A stretch of DNA of 50,612 nt from Arthrobacter silvisoli (GCF_003369445.1 NZ_QRCU01000073.1:1-50612); one strand, 5' to 3'. Positions 29,734 through 39,616 are shown, numbered from the stretch's first letter. Notes: generated by a model from the sequence alone, not told the origin. Made by a program: numbers and translations.

Positions 29734-31236
29734 TTATCTGAAGAGCTTCATCGGGCCCCAGCCGCTCCCGGCGGGCCTCGGCGGAATCCAACTGCCGCTG
29801 CGGAAGCCGTAGTAATTGAGCGTGCCGTCCGTTCTGCGGGCGAGGAGGCCGCGCGTCCCCAGCCCCGCGTAGCCGTAGGCGGGCGCCACCGAGGTCATTA
29901 CCTGCCAGCCGCCGCCGATCGTTGAGGGGTAGGCGATGCCGCCGGCGCCGTTTCCCCTGTAATACAGCAGGGCACCGCCGGGCAGCTGGGCGAGCACATC
30001 GTTGTTGCCGTCGTTGTTCCAGTCGGCCAGGGTGATGCCGCGGCCGGCCCACCCCGGGCCCATCGACACAAAGCCGCCAAGCGCGCCGCCGGTGCTGTTG
30101 GCGTAGTAGCGCAGCACGCCGTCGGGCCGGTAGCCGAGCACACCCGGGTACATCGCGCTCCGCGACAGCTTGCCCACGGTGATGGTCATGTCCGCCCAGC
30201 CCCAGCCCACGCTCCGCAAACCGTCGAAGCCGCCGCCGGCCCGCCCGCGGTACAACGCGAGCACGCCGTTCTTCCATTGCGCGAGGATGTCGTACACGCC
30301 GTCCGCATTCCAGTCCACCACGAAGCCCTGCTTGAGGTTCGACCAGCCGCCGCCGATAGTCGTCCGGTAACGGTAGCTCCCGGACTGCGGTGCCGTGTAG
30401 AGCAGCAGGTGCCCGGCGGAGTCCACGGCCAGGAGGTCCGAGCCGCTCTTGATGCTGGCCCCGGATGCCGGGTTGCCGGCGAAGTAGTGCTCGAGGGTGG
30501 GGAAGCTGCGGGCGCGCATATCCGCGGCGATCGTGGGCCCGATGTAGCGCAGGTGCCAGGGTTCGTAGCTGTAGCCCGTCGTGCTCGAATAACCGTTGGG
30601 GTAGCGCACGATGAAGCCGTAGCGGTACGCGTTTGCCGCCACCCAGCGCCCGGCCGGGGTGTCGCCGAAACAGGTCGACAGGCCGCAGGAGCCGCCCGCG
30701 TTGCCGATGTCCACAGCCAAGCCGGTCTGGTGTTCGCTGTATCCGGGTTTGGCCGAGATGGTGTCCGCGTAGGCCTGCCCGTACGTCCGGACGTAGTAGT
30801 CGTACAGGGCGGCCTGGGTGTCGTAGGAGCGGTAGCCGCTCACCACGGTCAGCCCCTGCCCGGCGCTGGATGCGGCGTTGAAGAGCGAATTGAGGGCCCC
30901 TGCCGCCTCCGCGCGCAGGTAGTAGCCGCTGCCCCTGACGTTGACAAGGTCGCTGGGAGCGTAGCGCAGCGGGTTGAGGGGGTGGGATTTGTTGACCAGG
31001 ACCGCGGTGCTGCCGGCGGCGAACACCGGCGCCAGGCTCGGCAGCGGATTGACGGTTGCAGGTACCGGGCCCGCTGCCAGGGCGGCGGGCCCGACGACGG
31101 TGTGAACCGGGGCCGCGGGCGCCAGCGCCGGGGTGCCCAGCAACAGCGCCGCGCACAGCGAAAAGGCAAGCGGCAAGCGGACCCGGGCCCGGCGTCGTCG
31201 GGCCCGGAATGGGTGGGAGTCATTCAAGGCAGGCAC
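29734..31236 (-). CDS. secreted VanY-type D-Ala-D-Ala carboxypeptidase with propeller
   Basis: A basic then hydrophobic signal peptide (LPLAFSLCAALLLGTPALAP) is followed by an M15 peptidase domain. It has VSGYRSYDTQAALYD, SEHQTGLAVDIG and EPWHLRYIG, which supply the zinc and catalytic residues. From about residue 260 the C-terminus is an FG-GAP/VCBS-like propeller with D-W-N-x-D-G-x-x-D repeats. The 500-aa protein trims the terminal D-Ala of peptidoglycan stems. GTG 31236 follows AGAAGGGGA. The propeller is shared with the CAP protein at 31953-33743. Confidence 0.88.
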   Translation of the reverse strand: MPALNDSHPFRARRRRARVRLPLAFSLCAALLLGTPALAPAAPVHTVVGPAALAAGPVPATVNPLPSLAPVFAAGSTAVLVNKSHPLNPLRYAPSDLVNVRGSGYYLRAEAAGALNSLFNAASSAGQGLTVVSGYRSYDTQAALYDYYVRTYGQAYADTISAKPGYSEHQTGLAVDIGNAGGSCGLSTCFGDTPAGRWVAANAYRYGFIVRYPNGYSSTTGYSYEPWHLRYIGPTIAADMRARSFPTLEHYFAGNPASGASIKSGSDLLAVDSAGHLLLYTAPQSGSYRYRTTIGGGWSNLKQGFVVDWNADGVYDILAQWKNGVLALYRGRAGGGFDGLRSVGWGWADMTITVGKLSRSAMYPGVLGYRPDGVLRYYANSTGGALGGFVSMGPGWAGRGITLADWNNDGNNDVLAQLPGGALLYYRGNGAGGIAYPSTIGGGWQVMTSVAPAYGYAGLGTRGLLARRTDGTLNYYGFRSGSWIPPRPAGSGWGPMKLFR

Positions 31237-31424
31237 GAACAGTCCCCTTCTGTTTTGCGGCGCAGGAACTGTACCGCAATCTTGGCGCGAGCGGAATAAA
31301 GATTCGGTTAAGGCTCGCTGCAACGGTGTCCCGGCACAGCGGCCCCTGCATATCCTGAAACGGTTAGCTATGCGTCATGGGGAACCGGGCTACATCGTTT
31401 TGTCGCACGTTGAAAGGGGATCCC

Positions 31425-31868
31425 ATGGCATTCGCAGAGCACGAAGTACTGATCGGCCGTGACGCCATGAGTGTGTACCTTTTCCTCGTGGACGGGCTGA
31501 ACAACCCGCTGTGGCGCGACGGCATCCGCAGCATTTCCCTTCGCTCCGGAAAGGCCGGTTCGAAGGGCGCCGTGTACCAGCAGACCCTGCTCGGCCCCGG
31601 AGGGCGGCCCCTTGCCGCCGACTTCCAGATCGTCGAAGCCAGGCCTGGTGCAGAGGTGCGCTTTGAAGTCATTGCCGGCCCCGCCCGGCCCCTCGGCGGC
31701 TACTACCTGAGCACTGAGGGGCCCAATACGCGGCTGCGCTTCGCACTGGAGTTCCACCCGAAGGGCATGCAGAAGCTGATGGGCGGGATGATCCAGAAGA
31801 CCATGGAGGCCGAGGTGCTCCAACTGGACAAGCTGAAGCTGGTGCTCGAGGAGGAGAACGCGGCGTAG
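31425..31868 (+). CDS. SRPBCC-fold protein (CoxG/polyketide-cyclase type)
   Basis: The 147-aa protein is a START-like SRPBCC domain: AFAEHEVLIGRDAMSVYLFL, then DGLNNPLWRDGIRSISLRSG and a closing amphipathic helix (QKLMGGMIQKTMEAEVLQLD). Such domains bind hydrophobic ligands; the ligand here is not known. The ATG at 31425 follows AAAGGGGA. It lies between the two propeller proteins, opposite in strand to both. Confidence 0.8.
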   Translation: MAFAEHEVLIGRDAMSVYLFLVDGLNNPLWRDGIRSISLRSGKAGSKGAVYQQTLLGPGGRPLAADFQIVEARPGAEVRFEVIAGPARPLGGYYLSTEGPNTRLRFALEFHPKGMQKLMGGMIQKTMEAEVLQLDKLKLVLEEENAA

Positions 31869-31890
31869 GACGGTTCTCCGCCGCTGCTGC

Positions 31891-31973
31891 GCCGGCTTGA
31901 CGCCGGCTTGACGCCGGCGTGGGCTACTGTGCCGGTTTGACGCCGGCGTGGGCTACTGTGCCAGTTTGACGCC
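31891..31973. repeat. short tandem repeats at the end of the CAP gene
   Basis: A 29-bp unit, GGCGTGGGCTACTGTGCCRG then TTTGACGCC, occurs at 31916-31944 and 31945-31973. The second copy includes the stop and last codons of the reverse-strand CAP gene. Two 11-bp units GCCGGCTTGAC precede them (31891-31912). Confidence 0.8.
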
Positions 31974-33743
31974 GCCCCAGCCGCTGGCGACCGTGGTGAC
32001 CCCGGCGAACTTTCCGCTGCTGAGGTCCCAGTACTCGATTTTCCCGTCTGCGGTCAGCCCTGCGATGCCGGTGGTGTTCAGGCCGGTGACATTCCGCAGG
32101 GAACGCAGCCCGCTGTAGTCCGTCCAGCCGGTGCCGACCACGGGCCGGGTCTCGGTCTTCGGGGCCGGGGCGCCGCTGCCGCGGTAGAGGCGCAGGTTGC
32201 CGGTGCTTTCCACCGCGAGCAGGTCCTGCAGGCCGTCGGCATCGTAGTCGACCATGGCCAGCCGCAGCCCCGGAACGGTCACGCCCAGGCTGCTCGCGAT
32301 GCCCACGGCTGCGAGCCCGCGGTTCTGGTAGAGGTAGAGCTGGCCTTTCGAATTCGTGGCCAGGATCTGCGGCATCCGGTTGTTGCCGCACCAGGTGCCC
32401 ACTGCCACGGTCATGGTCTGCCAGCCGCTGCCGCCCAGCTGCACGGGGGCCGCGAAGCCGCCGTCAAGCAGCCCGGGGTAGAGCAGGAGCCGGCCGTCGA
32501 GCTGCTGGGCGAGCACGTCGAACACGCCGTCCCGGTCCCAGTCCGTCACGAAGAGTTCCTTGGCGCCGGTGAAGCCCTTGCCCACGGCGCGCACGGGGCC
32601 GAAGGATCCGTTGCCGAGCGCCGGGTAGTCCCGCAGGTTGCCGTAGGGATCCACCGATACCAGGTCGCCCGGTCCGCGGATCGCCGCGTTCGTGAGGTCC
32701 CAGGTGGGCGGCTGCTGCTTCACAAGGGGCGTGCACACATCTGTCGCCGGCGGTGTGGGCGGCGTGACGGCGGCGCCGGGGCTGTTCACCGTTCCGGCCG
32801 GGAGGGTGCTGTAGCCGAAGAGGTTCACCACGCCCCACATGGTGTAGCGGTTCGGGGTGGTCTGCCAGTTTCCGTCCGTGAAGGTGATCCCGACGCCGAT
32901 CACATTGAAACGCGGGTCCCGCAGCATGGCATCGTGGGCGGGGGAGCTCTTCCACCAGTCGACCAGTTTCGCGGCGTCGCGGTCCCAGCGCACCGCGATC
33001 ACCTCGCCGGCGCCGCGGTCCGGATTAAGGGCACGGGGGTCCAACCAGAAGTTCGCACGGTGCTCGATTACCTCGCGCGTGGCGATGTTGTCCGACCAGT
33101 CCTGGGACAACGAGGCCACGGTGGGGTGGTACTTCACCGGGTTCAGTTTCAGGGATGCCCGATAGCTGTTGATGGCGTTGAAGACCGCAAGCACGGCGGC
33201 GGAGTTGTCGTCCTTCACCAGGGCCTGCGGGGCGAGCCGGGTCACCTCCGAGGCGCGGACGGCGGTGAAGGCTTCCGTGGGGCCCGCCTCGGACGCGGTC
33301 TTGGCCGCGGAGTCCCTGGGTGCCGCCGCCTTGGGGGCGGTGGTCTTCGCGGCGGGGAGGGGGTCCGGTCCCCACAGGGGCGGGATGCTGGGAACTTCCG
33401 GCGGTGTGCCTGCCGGGGAGGTGGGTGCCGGCTGGCCCGGAACCGGGGGAGCCGCGGGTGACGTGGGTGTTGGCGACGGGCTCGATGACGCCCCGGGAGC
33501 CGGGGTGGCCGAGGGCGTCGCCGCGGAGGTAGCGGACGGTTCGGCAGTCGCCGCCGAGCCTGAAGGTGCGGCAGGATCCAGGGGCGCGGCGGAGTCTGCA
33601 CCCTCGGATGGCGAGGGCGAGGACGTCGCGGTTGCCGCCGTCGTCGGGCCCTGCAGGAACCCGGCCGGAGACGAGCCGGCCAGGACGGTGGTGGCGATCA
33701 GGCATGCCAGAAGGGCGGCCCCAGCTGCCGCAATTCGATTCAC
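31953..33743 (-). CDS. secreted CAP-domain protein with FG-GAP-like propeller
   Basis: The 596-aa protein begins with a signal peptide ([20 protein letters not shown]). A long Pro/Ala/Ser/Thr linker to about residue 160 follows. Then comes a CAP (SCP/PR1-like) domain with [45 protein letters not shown] and a closing strand with Y-T-M-W-G-V-V. The C-terminal 230 residues are a propeller with D-W-D-R-D-G-V-F-D and D-Y-D-A-D-G repeats. CAP domains bind lipids or act at the wall. The start GTG (33743) has a GAGCTGGTG-type site. Confidence 0.85.
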   Translation of the reverse strand: MNRIAAAGAALLACLIATTVLAGSSPAGFLQGPTTAATATSSPSPSEGADSAAPLDPAAPSGSAATAEPSATSAATPSATPAPGASSSPSPTPTSPAAPPVPGQPAPTSPAGTPPEVPSIPPLWGPDPLPAAKTTAPKAAAPRDSAAKTASEAGPTEAFTAVRASEVTRLAPQALVKDDNSAAVLAVFNAINSYRASLKLNPVKYHPTVASLSQDWSDNIATREVIEHRANFWLDPRALNPDRGAGEVIAVRWDRDAAKLVDWWKSSPAHDAMLRDPRFNVIGVGITFTDGNWQTTPNRYTMWGVVNLFGYSTLPAGTVNSPGAAVTPPTPPATDVCTPLVKQQPPTWDLTNAAIRGPGDLVSVDPYGNLRDYPALGNGSFGPVRAVGKGFTGAKELFVTDWDRDGVFDVLAQQLDGRLLLYPGLLDGGFAAPVQLGGSGWQTMTVAVGTWCGNNRMPQILATNSKGQLYLYQNRGLAAVGIASSLGVTVPGLRLAMVDYDADGLQDLLAVESTGNLRLYRGSGAPAPKTETRPVVGTGWTDYSGLRSLRNVTGLNTTGIAGLTADGKIEYWDLSSGKFAGVTTVASGWGGVKLAQ

Positions 33744-33861
33744 TATTCACCAGCTCGCGTCGTGCCACCCAGCAGGCAGCGGCGGAATATGGTCCTCGGA
33801 CTATAGTCGCAGACTTCCGCGGACGCCATGCCTGCCCGGAACCTACTGTATTTTTGATGCT

Positions 33862-34437
33862 GTGCTGATCTCTGACCGTGACATTCGTGCCGAAATCGAT
33901 TCCCGACGCATCGTCCTGGAGCCGTACGACCCGGCCATGGTCCAACCGTCATCCGTGGACGTGCGGATCGACCGCTTCTTCCGGCTGTTCGACAACCACA
34001 AATACGCCCACATCGACCCCGCCGAAGAGCAGCCGGAGCTGACCCGCCTGGTGGAGGTGGAGGGCGACGAACCGTTCATCCTGCACCCCGGCGAATTCGT
34101 GCTCGGCTCCACCTTCGAGACCGTGAGCCTGCCCGATGACATCGCCGCCCGCCTCGAAGGCAAGTCCTCCCTGGGCCGCCTCGGCCTGCTGACCCACTCC
34201 ACCGCGGGTTTCATCGACCCCGGATTCTCAGGCCACGTCACCCTTGAGCTGTCCAATGTCGCCACCCTGCCCATCAAGCTCTGGCCCGGCATGAAGATCG
34301 GCCAGCTCTGCTTCTTCCGCCTCAGCTCCGCAGCCGAACACCCCTATGGTTCGGGCGAATACGGCAACCGCTACCAGGGCCAGCGCGGACCGACCGCCAG
34401 CCGCAGCTTCCTGAACTTCCACCGGACGGACATCTGA
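33862..34437 (+). CDS. dcd: dCTP deaminase (dUMP-forming type)
   Basis: The 191-aa protein shows the Dcd pattern: [48 protein letters not shown] and [10 protein letters not shown]. It makes dUTP, or in the actinobacterial group dUMP directly, from dCTP. The start is GTG at 33862, with no good site upstream. The homocysteine methyltransferase begins two bases after the stop, so the two are an operon. Confidence 0.93.
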   Translation: MLISDRDIRAEIDSRRIVLEPYDPAMVQPSSVDVRIDRFFRLFDNHKYAHIDPAEEQPELTRLVEVEGDEPFILHPGEFVLGSTFETVSLPDDIAARLEGKSSLGRLGLLTHSTAGFIDPGFSGHVTLELSNVATLPIKLWPGMKIGQLCFFRLSSAAEHPYGSGEYGNRYQGQRGPTASRSFLNFHRTDI

Positions 34438-34439
34438 GT

Positions 34440-35330
34440 TTGCGTTCCTTGACCATCCTCGACGGCGGCATGGGCCGCGAACTCGCACGCCGCGGCGCAC
34501 CCTTCCGGCAGCCTGAATGGTCCGCGCTTGCGCTCATGGAAGCGCCGGAGCACGTCCAAGCCGTCCACGAAGACTTCATTGCCGGCGGCGCACGCATCAT
34601 CACCAGCAACAGCTACGCCCTGGTGCCTTTCCACATCGGCGAGGAGCGCTTCGCCGCGGACGCCCGCGCCCTGGCCTCACGTGCCGGCCGCCTCGCCCGG
34701 GCGGCCGCGGACTCTTCCGGGCACAGCGTCCGCGTGGCAGGTTCGTTGCCGCCGCTGTTCGGCTCCTACCGCCCCGACCTGTTCGACGCCGGCCGCGCAC
34801 CGTCGGTGCTGGCACCCCTGGTGGACGGACTGGCTCCGCATGTGGACCTGTGGCTGGCCGAGACCCAGAGTTCCATCGCCGAAGCGCGGGCCATCCGCGC
34901 GGGCCTGCCCGACGACGGCAAGCCCTTCTGGCTCTCCCTCACCCTTCGGGACGAACATGTGGACGGCCCCGCCGTGCTGCGCTCCGGCGAGACGGTCGGG
35001 GACGCCGCGGAGGCCGCCGTCGGGCTGGGTGCGGAAGCGCTGCTGTTCAACTGCAGCCGCCCCGAGGTGATGGGGGCTGCCCTCGCCGCCGCGCAGACCG
35101 CCGTCGAGCGCCTGGGCGCAGAGCTGGAGCTGGGCGTCTACGCGAACGCCTTCCCGCCGCAGCCGGAGGACGCCACCGCCAACGACGGGCTCGACGAACT
35201 GCGCGAAGACCTGGACCCGGCCGGCTACCTCGAGTGGGCCGCGGCCTGGCGGGAGCAGGGCGCGGGCATCATCGGCGGCTGCTGCGGCATCGGCCCGGAG
35301 CACATCGCGGCCATCAGCCGTCTGAGCTGA
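34440..35330 (+). CDS. mmuM: homocysteine S-methyltransferase family protein
   Basis: The protein starts LTILDGGMGRELARRGAPF and has the zinc-binding cysteines in LLFNCSRPE and IIGGCCGIGPEH. It is likely to methylate homocysteine from S-methylmethionine or AdoMet. The start is TTG at 34440, two bases after the stop of dcd, so translation is probably coupled. The 296-aa length is normal. Confidence 0.88.
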   Translation: MRSLTILDGGMGRELARRGAPFRQPEWSALALMEAPEHVQAVHEDFIAGGARIITSNSYALVPFHIGEERFAADARALASRAGRLARAAADSSGHSVRVAGSLPPLFGSYRPDLFDAGRAPSVLAPLVDGLAPHVDLWLAETQSSIAEARAIRAGLPDDGKPFWLSLTLRDEHVDGPAVLRSGETVGDAAEAAVGLGAEALLFNCSRPEVMGAALAAAQTAVERLGAELELGVYANAFPPQPEDATANDGLDELREDLDPAGYLEWAAAWREQGAGIIGGCCGIGPEHIAAISRLS

Positions 35331-35385
35331 GCCTTTCGGCGGGTCCCCGTAGCTGCCTTCCCGCCTGCCGCCTCCCTTCCCGCCC

Positions 35386-35451
35386 AGCTCGCGGGAACGC
35401 TGCGAAATCGCTGGTTCGTTCCAGCGAGCTGGCACCATTCCCGCGATTTCG
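35386..35451. repeat. complex inverted-repeat element
   Basis: Several dyads overlap: AGCTCGC (35386-35392) with GCGAGCT (35424-35430); CGCTGG/CCAGCG around TTCGTT (35409-35426); TCGCGGGAA/TTCCCGCGA (35389 and 35438); and CGAAATCGC/GCGATTTCG (35403 and 35443). They cannot all form at once. The element lies between convergent genes, so it may terminate both or be a REP-type repeat. Confidence 0.65.
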
Positions 35452-35504
35452 ACGCCCGGCCCCCCGAGTGGCCAGGCCGCCCGAGTGGCCTGCCGGGCCT
35501 AGGC

Positions 35505-36692
35505 TCAGCGTGCTTCCGCCAGCGCCGGCCGCCTGGGCTTCCGAACCGCCTTCACCACGGGCTCCACGAAGCGGGCCGCCAGCGGGCCGATGACCGCCAT
35601 CAGCAGCACGTAGGCCGTGGCCAAGGCAGCCAGTTCACGCGGCACCGCGCCCGAGGTCACCGCCAGGCCCGCGATGACGATCGAGAACTCGCCGCGGGCA
35701 ATCAATGCAGCCCCGGCACGGAAACGGCCGGGCATTGCGATCCCGGCCCGTTTCGCCGCCCAGATGCCGGTGAGCATCTTGGTGCCGGCCGTCAACAGTG
35801 CCAGCAGCAGGGCGAAGAGCAGCACCGGCGGAATGGTGCTGGGGTCCGTGTTGAGGCCGAACGCCACGAAGAAGATCGCGGCGAACAGGTCCCGCAGCGG
35901 TTCCAGGATCCGGGTGGCGTTATGCGCGGTGGCCCCGGAAATCGCGATGCCCAGCATGAACGCGCCCACGGCCGCGGACACCTGCAATGCGGAAGCCAGG
36001 CCGGCCACCAGCAGGGCAAGGCCCAGGACGTTGAGCAGGAAGACCTCGGAGTTCTCGCTGTGCACGGCCTGGGACACCCGGTGCCCGTGCTTGAGCGCCA
36101 CGAGCAGCACCACGGTCACCACGGCCAGGGCGATGCCCACGGTCTGGAGGCCCCCAAGGAAGCCGACGCCGGCCAGGATGGCGGTGAGGATCGGCAAGTA
36201 GATGGCCATGGTGAGGTCTTCGAACACCAGGATGGCCAGCACCACGGGCGTTTCGCGGTTACCGATCCTGCCAAGGTCGGTGATGACCTTCGCCGCGATG
36301 CCGGAGGAGGAAATGTAGGTGACGCCGCCCATCACGATCGCGCCCACCATGCCCCAGCCCAGCAACAGCGCCACCGCGGCGCCTGGCACGAAGTTCAGCA
36401 CAAGGTCCACGACGCCGGCCTGCCAGGACCGCCGAAGCCCGGTCACCAGTTCGGAAGCCGTGTATTCCAGGCCGAGCATGAGGAGCAGCAGGATCACGCC
36501 GATCTCGCCGGAAAGATGCGCGAATTCGTGCATACCGTCCAGCTTGACGATCCCGCCGGCTCCGAAGCCGAGGCCGCCGATGAGGTACAGGGGAATGGGG
36601 GACATTCCGATGCGGCCTGCGAGCCGCGCGAGGAGACCGAGGCAGAAGACTACAGCACCAAGTTCGATCAGGGTCAGGGCCAACGGGTCCAT
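35505..36692 (-). CDS. KefB/CPA2-type K+(Na+)/H+ antiporter subunit
   Basis: The 395-aa protein has about 12 helices of the CPA2 family: GEIGVILLLLMLGLEYTASE, the helix with GGVTYISSSGIAAK, and VVLAILVFEDLTMAIYLPIL (FED at the ion site). It has no RCK domain of its own. The RCK gene (36698-37180) lies five bases upstream in the same operon, as in KhtTU, where the small subunit controls the antiporter. Confidence 0.9.
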   Translation of the reverse strand: MDPLALTLIELGAVVFCLGLLARLAGRIGMSPIPLYLIGGLGFGAGGIVKLDGMHEFAHLSGEIGVILLLLMLGLEYTASELVTGLRRSWQAGVVDLVLNFVPGAAVALLLGWGMVGAIVMGGVTYISSSGIAAKVITDLGRIGNRETPVVLAILVFEDLTMAIYLPILTAILAGVGFLGGLQTVGIALAVVTVVLLVALKHGHRVSQAVHSENSEVFLLNVLGLALLVAGLASALQVSAAVGAFMLGIAISGATAHNATRILEPLRDLFAAIFFVAFGLNTDPSTIPPVLLFALLLALLTAGTKMLTGIWAAKRAGIAMPGRFRAGAALIARGEFSIVIAGLAVTSGAVPRELAALATAYVLLMAVIGPLAARFVEPVVKAVRKPRRPALAEAR

Positions 36693-36697
36693 GGCCG

Positions 36698-37180
36698 TCA
36701 GCCGTTGCGCAAGATGGCAGCCGCGGAGTCCAGGCCTTCCTGCGTACCGACAGCTACCAGAAGATCACCCGTGTGAAGTACGACGTCGGGTGCGGGCGAG
36801 GGAACGACCTCGCCTTCGCGCATGATCGCCACGATCGACACACCACTGCGGGTGCGGATCTGGGCCTTGCCCATGGGCTGGTTCTGGAAAGGGGAGTCGG
36901 CAGTAATGGAGAACTGGCGCGTGACGATGCCGGGAATTTCCTTGTGGGCTTCGGCGAGGCGCATGGCAATGTGCTGGCCGCCCAGGAGATTGCCCAGGGC
37001 GGCCGCTTCATCGGCGGTCAGTGGGATGGAGGCCTGGCAGGTGTCAGGGTCGTCCCAGGTCGAAACAAACAGCTCGGTTTCGCCTTCACGCAACTCCACG
37101 ACGCCGATCCGGCGTCCGGAAGCCGTGATGAAGTCCTTGCGGACACCCAGGCCGGGGAGTTCAGTCTCATCCACGTTCAT
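36698..37180 (-). CDS. RCK_C/KhtT-like regulatory subunit of the antiporter
   Basis: The 160-aa soluble protein ends in a TrkA-C (RCK_C) domain: IRTRSGVSIVAIMREGEVV, then PDVVLHTGDLLVAVGTQEGL. It has a N-terminal part with LPGLGVRKDFITASGRRIG, which is typical of KhtT. Such subunits sense nucleotides, pH or K+ and gate the membrane partner. It is the first gene of the two-gene operon; the antiporter follows after five bases. Confidence 0.88.
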   Translation of the reverse strand: MNVDETELPGLGVRKDFITASGRRIGVVELREGETELFVSTWDDPDTCQASIPLTADEAAALGNLLGGQHIAMRLAEAHKEIPGIVTRQFSITADSPFQNQPMGKAQIRTRSGVSIVAIMREGEVVPSPAPDVVLHTGDLLVAVGTQEGLDSAAAILRNG

Positions 37181-37266
37181 GGATCCACCCTAGTCCTCTT
37201 GCGAGGGCTGCGGAACGGCACCGCACGGCACCCGCCCGGGCTCCCCGAAGGGAGGGAGCTGCAACG

Positions 37267-38055
37267 CTACACGGCGTTCAGCGGCAGGCCGCGGGCGGCG
37301 TCGTCGTAGTATTCACGGTTCTGCAACGCCGCGGCCGCCGCCTCGTCCAGCACGACAATCGCGTTCGGATGCCATTGCAGGATCGACGCCGGGCAGGACG
37401 CCGAGAGCGGACCCTCGACGGCGGCCGCCACCGCATTGGCCTTCGCCTCACCGGTGGCGATCAGCACCAGGCGGCGGGCGTCCATCACGGTGCCCAGGCC
37501 CTGGGTGATGCAGTGCGTGGGGACCTCGGCCTCGGAGGCGAAGAAGCGGGCGTTGTCGCGGCGGGTACGGGCGGCCAGGCGCTTCACCCGGGTGCGGGAA
37601 GACAGCGAGGACGCCGGTTCGTTGAAGCCCACGTGGCCGTTGGCGCCGATGCCCAGGATCTGCACGTCGATGCCCCCTGCGGCGGCGATTGCGGCGTCGT
37701 ACGCGGCGGCCCCCGCTTCGAGTTCGGCCAGGGTGGCCCCGGTGCCGTCCGGCACGTTGAGCCCGTCAACGGGCAAGCCGATCACCTCGCAGACCTCGCG
37801 GACCAGCACTTGGCGGTAGGACTCGGGGTGGGTGGCGGGCAGGCCGACATACTCGTCCAGCGCGAAGCCCTTGGCCGCCGAGAAGTCCGCCCGGCCGTCG
37901 GCCACCGCGGCCGCGAGCTCGGCGTACAGTCCAAGCGGGGAAGAACCCGTGGCAAGGCCCAGCACGGGGGCCTTGCCGGCAGGCAGTCCGGCCAGGACGG
38001 CCTGCGCAGCAGCGGACGCCGCGGATTCGGGGGTGGGGGCAACGATGATTTCCAT
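37267..38055 (-). CDS. nagB: glucosamine-6-phosphate deaminase
   Basis: The 262-aa protein has the NagB motifs GLATGSSPLGLY, SFALDEYVGLP-like FALDEYVGLPATHPESY and GIGANGHVGFNEPASSLSSR. It converts GlcN6P to fructose-6-phosphate. It is the last gene of the ROK-nagZ-nagB set, 46 bp after nagZ. A weak GCTCCC/GGGAGC hairpin (37240-37259) follows. Confidence 0.93.
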   Translation of the reverse strand: MEIIVAPTPESAASAAAQAVLAGLPAGKAPVLGLATGSSPLGLYAELAAAVADGRADFSAAKGFALDEYVGLPATHPESYRQVLVREVCEVIGLPVDGLNVPDGTGATLAELEAGAAAYDAAIAAAGGIDVQILGIGANGHVGFNEPASSLSSRTRVKRLAARTRRDNARFFASEAEVPTHCITQGLGTVMDARRLVLIATGEAKANAVAAAVEGPLSASCPASILQWHPNAIVVLDEAAAAALQNREYYDDAARGLPLNAV

Positions 38056-38101
38056 TAATGGTTCCTTGTTTCGGTCTCTGAGATCGATGGTCCAGGGAGG
38101 G

Positions 38102-39616
38102 CTAGTTGCTGCCCAGCAGCAGGCCGCAGAGCGCCTGGGACACCCCGAGGGATGCGCCGTACGTGACGATGTCCGCGCCGCCGCGCGGCCAGCCGCACTC
38201 GACGGCGATCACGGCGTGGCCTTCCGCGCGCAAGCGGGAGAAAACGGTCCAGAGCGGGTGGTCGCCGTCGAGACCGCGTCCGACGACGGCGACCTTCGCG
38301 CCGTCCGGAACCTCGCCTTCGCCCACGACGGCGTCCGTCGCCGCGGCGGGTCCCCACGGCACCTGCCCGACGGCGAAGTTCGCGCCGGTGTCCACCTGCA
38401 CGATCGCCACGGGTTCCTCGCGGGCCAGCCAGTTCTCGGCGGCGGCGGAGACTTCGAAGGCCTCGCGGATGCGCGCGGCGTCGAGCGTTCCTTCGCCCTC
38501 CGTGGAATCCAAGGCAGGCCGGCCGGGCTTACTGGAGACCCCGCGGGGCGTGGCCTGGTGGATTTCGGCGGCGCCCGCGGCGGGGAAGCGTGCCGACAGT
38601 CCGGCGACGCGGGCTGCGGCGTCGGCCAGGCGGGCAGGGTCCAGGCGGCCTTCGGCCACGGCGGCGGTGATGGCGGCGAGCGTCTGTTCGTAGAGGTCCG
38701 GGCCCGTGTCCGAGCCGAGGCAAAGCAGGTCGGCGCCGGCCAACAGGGCCCGCACGGCCGCTTCAGGCACGCCGGTCTCCGCGGAGGCGCCGGCCATGTC
38801 GAGCGCGTCGGTAAGGATGACGCCTTCGAAGCCGAGTTCTTCGCGCAGCAGCCCCTGCAGGATCCGGGGAGAGAAAGTGGCGGGGTTCTCGGGGTCCAAG
38901 GCCTCGACCAGGATGTGGCTCGTCATCACCGTGGCGCCGCGGGCCTCGACCAGCGCACGGAACGGCACGAGCTCGCGGGCTTCCAAGGTGGCGGCATCGG
39001 CCAAGACCCGGGGAAGTTCGAGGTGGGAGTCGCTCGTGGTGCTCCCGTGGCCGGGGAAATGCTTGGCGCAGGAGGCCACGCCGGAATCCTCGAGGCCGCG
39101 GATCCAGGCCGCCGTGTGCCGTGCGACCAGGTCCGGTTCGGCGCCGAAGCTGCGGACGCCGATCACAGGGTTGTCCGCCTCCGAGTTCACATCCGCGTCC
39201 GGTGCCAGGTTCAGGTTGATGCCCAGGCTGGCGAGTTCCTGGCCGATGGTCGCGGCGCTCGTGGCGGTCAGCGTGACGTCGTCCAGGCGCCCGAGCACGG
39301 CGTTTCCGGGCTGCGGGGAGCCGGTGAGGTAGTGCAGCCGGGTGACATCCCCGCCTTCCTCGTCGACGGCGATCAGCGTGTTGGGGGAGTGGGCCCGCAG
39401 GCCGGCGCACAGGTCGCGCAGCTGCACGGGGGACGCGACATTGGTGCCGTACAGGCACACGGCCGCCAGCCCGGCGTCGTACGCGTCCAGGATCCAGACG
39501 GGCACGGCGATCCCGGAGAACCCGGGCATGAGGGTGCCGGCGGCGAGGCGGCGGATCTGTTCGGCCCCGGTGCTTTGTTCGGGTGCGGCGAGGATGGCTG
39601 ACTTCGAAGTGCCCAT
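38102..39616 (-). CDS. nagZ: GH3 beta-N-acetylhexosaminidase
   Basis: The 504-aa protein has the GH3 NagZ signature KHFPGHGSTTSDSHLELP, with the Asp/His pair, and GSDTGPDLYEQTLAAI after the barrel. A C-terminal alpha/beta domain ends the protein. It cleaves GlcNAc from wall fragments or chitobiose. The ATG at 39616 follows CAGGAG by eight bases. Together with nagB and the ROK regulator it makes an amino-sugar recycling operon. Confidence 0.9.
   Translation of the reverse strand: MGTSKSAILAAPEQSTGAEQIRRLAAGTLMPGFSGIAVPVWILDAYDAGLAAVCLYGTNVASPVQLRDLCAGLRAHSPNTLIAVDEEGGDVTRLHYLTGSPQPGNAVLGRLDDVTLTATSAATIGQELASLGINLNLAPDADVNSEADNPVIGVRSFGAEPDLVARHTAAWIRGLEDSGVASCAKHFPGHGSTTSDSHLELPRVLADAATLEARELVPFRALVEARGATVMTSHILVEALDPENPATFSPRILQGLLREELGFEGVILTDALDMAGASAETGVPEAAVRALLAGADLLCLGSDTGPDLYEQTLAAITAAVAEGRLDPARLADAAARVAGLSARFPAAGAAEIHQATPRGVSSKPGRPALDSTEGEGTLDAARIREAFEVSAAAENWLAREEPVAIVQVDTGANFAVGQVPWGPAAATDAVVGEGEVPDGAKVAVVGRGLDGDHPLWTVFSRLRAEGHAVIAVECGWPRGGADIVTYGASLGVSQALCGLLLGSN

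Noticed and set aside
31916..31973. CRISPR-like repeats
   Set aside because: Only two adjacent 29-bp units with no spacers; this is a tandem duplication of a gene end.
37240..37259. Terminator after nagB
   Set aside because: A 6-bp stem without a T-run; too weak to list as a terminator.
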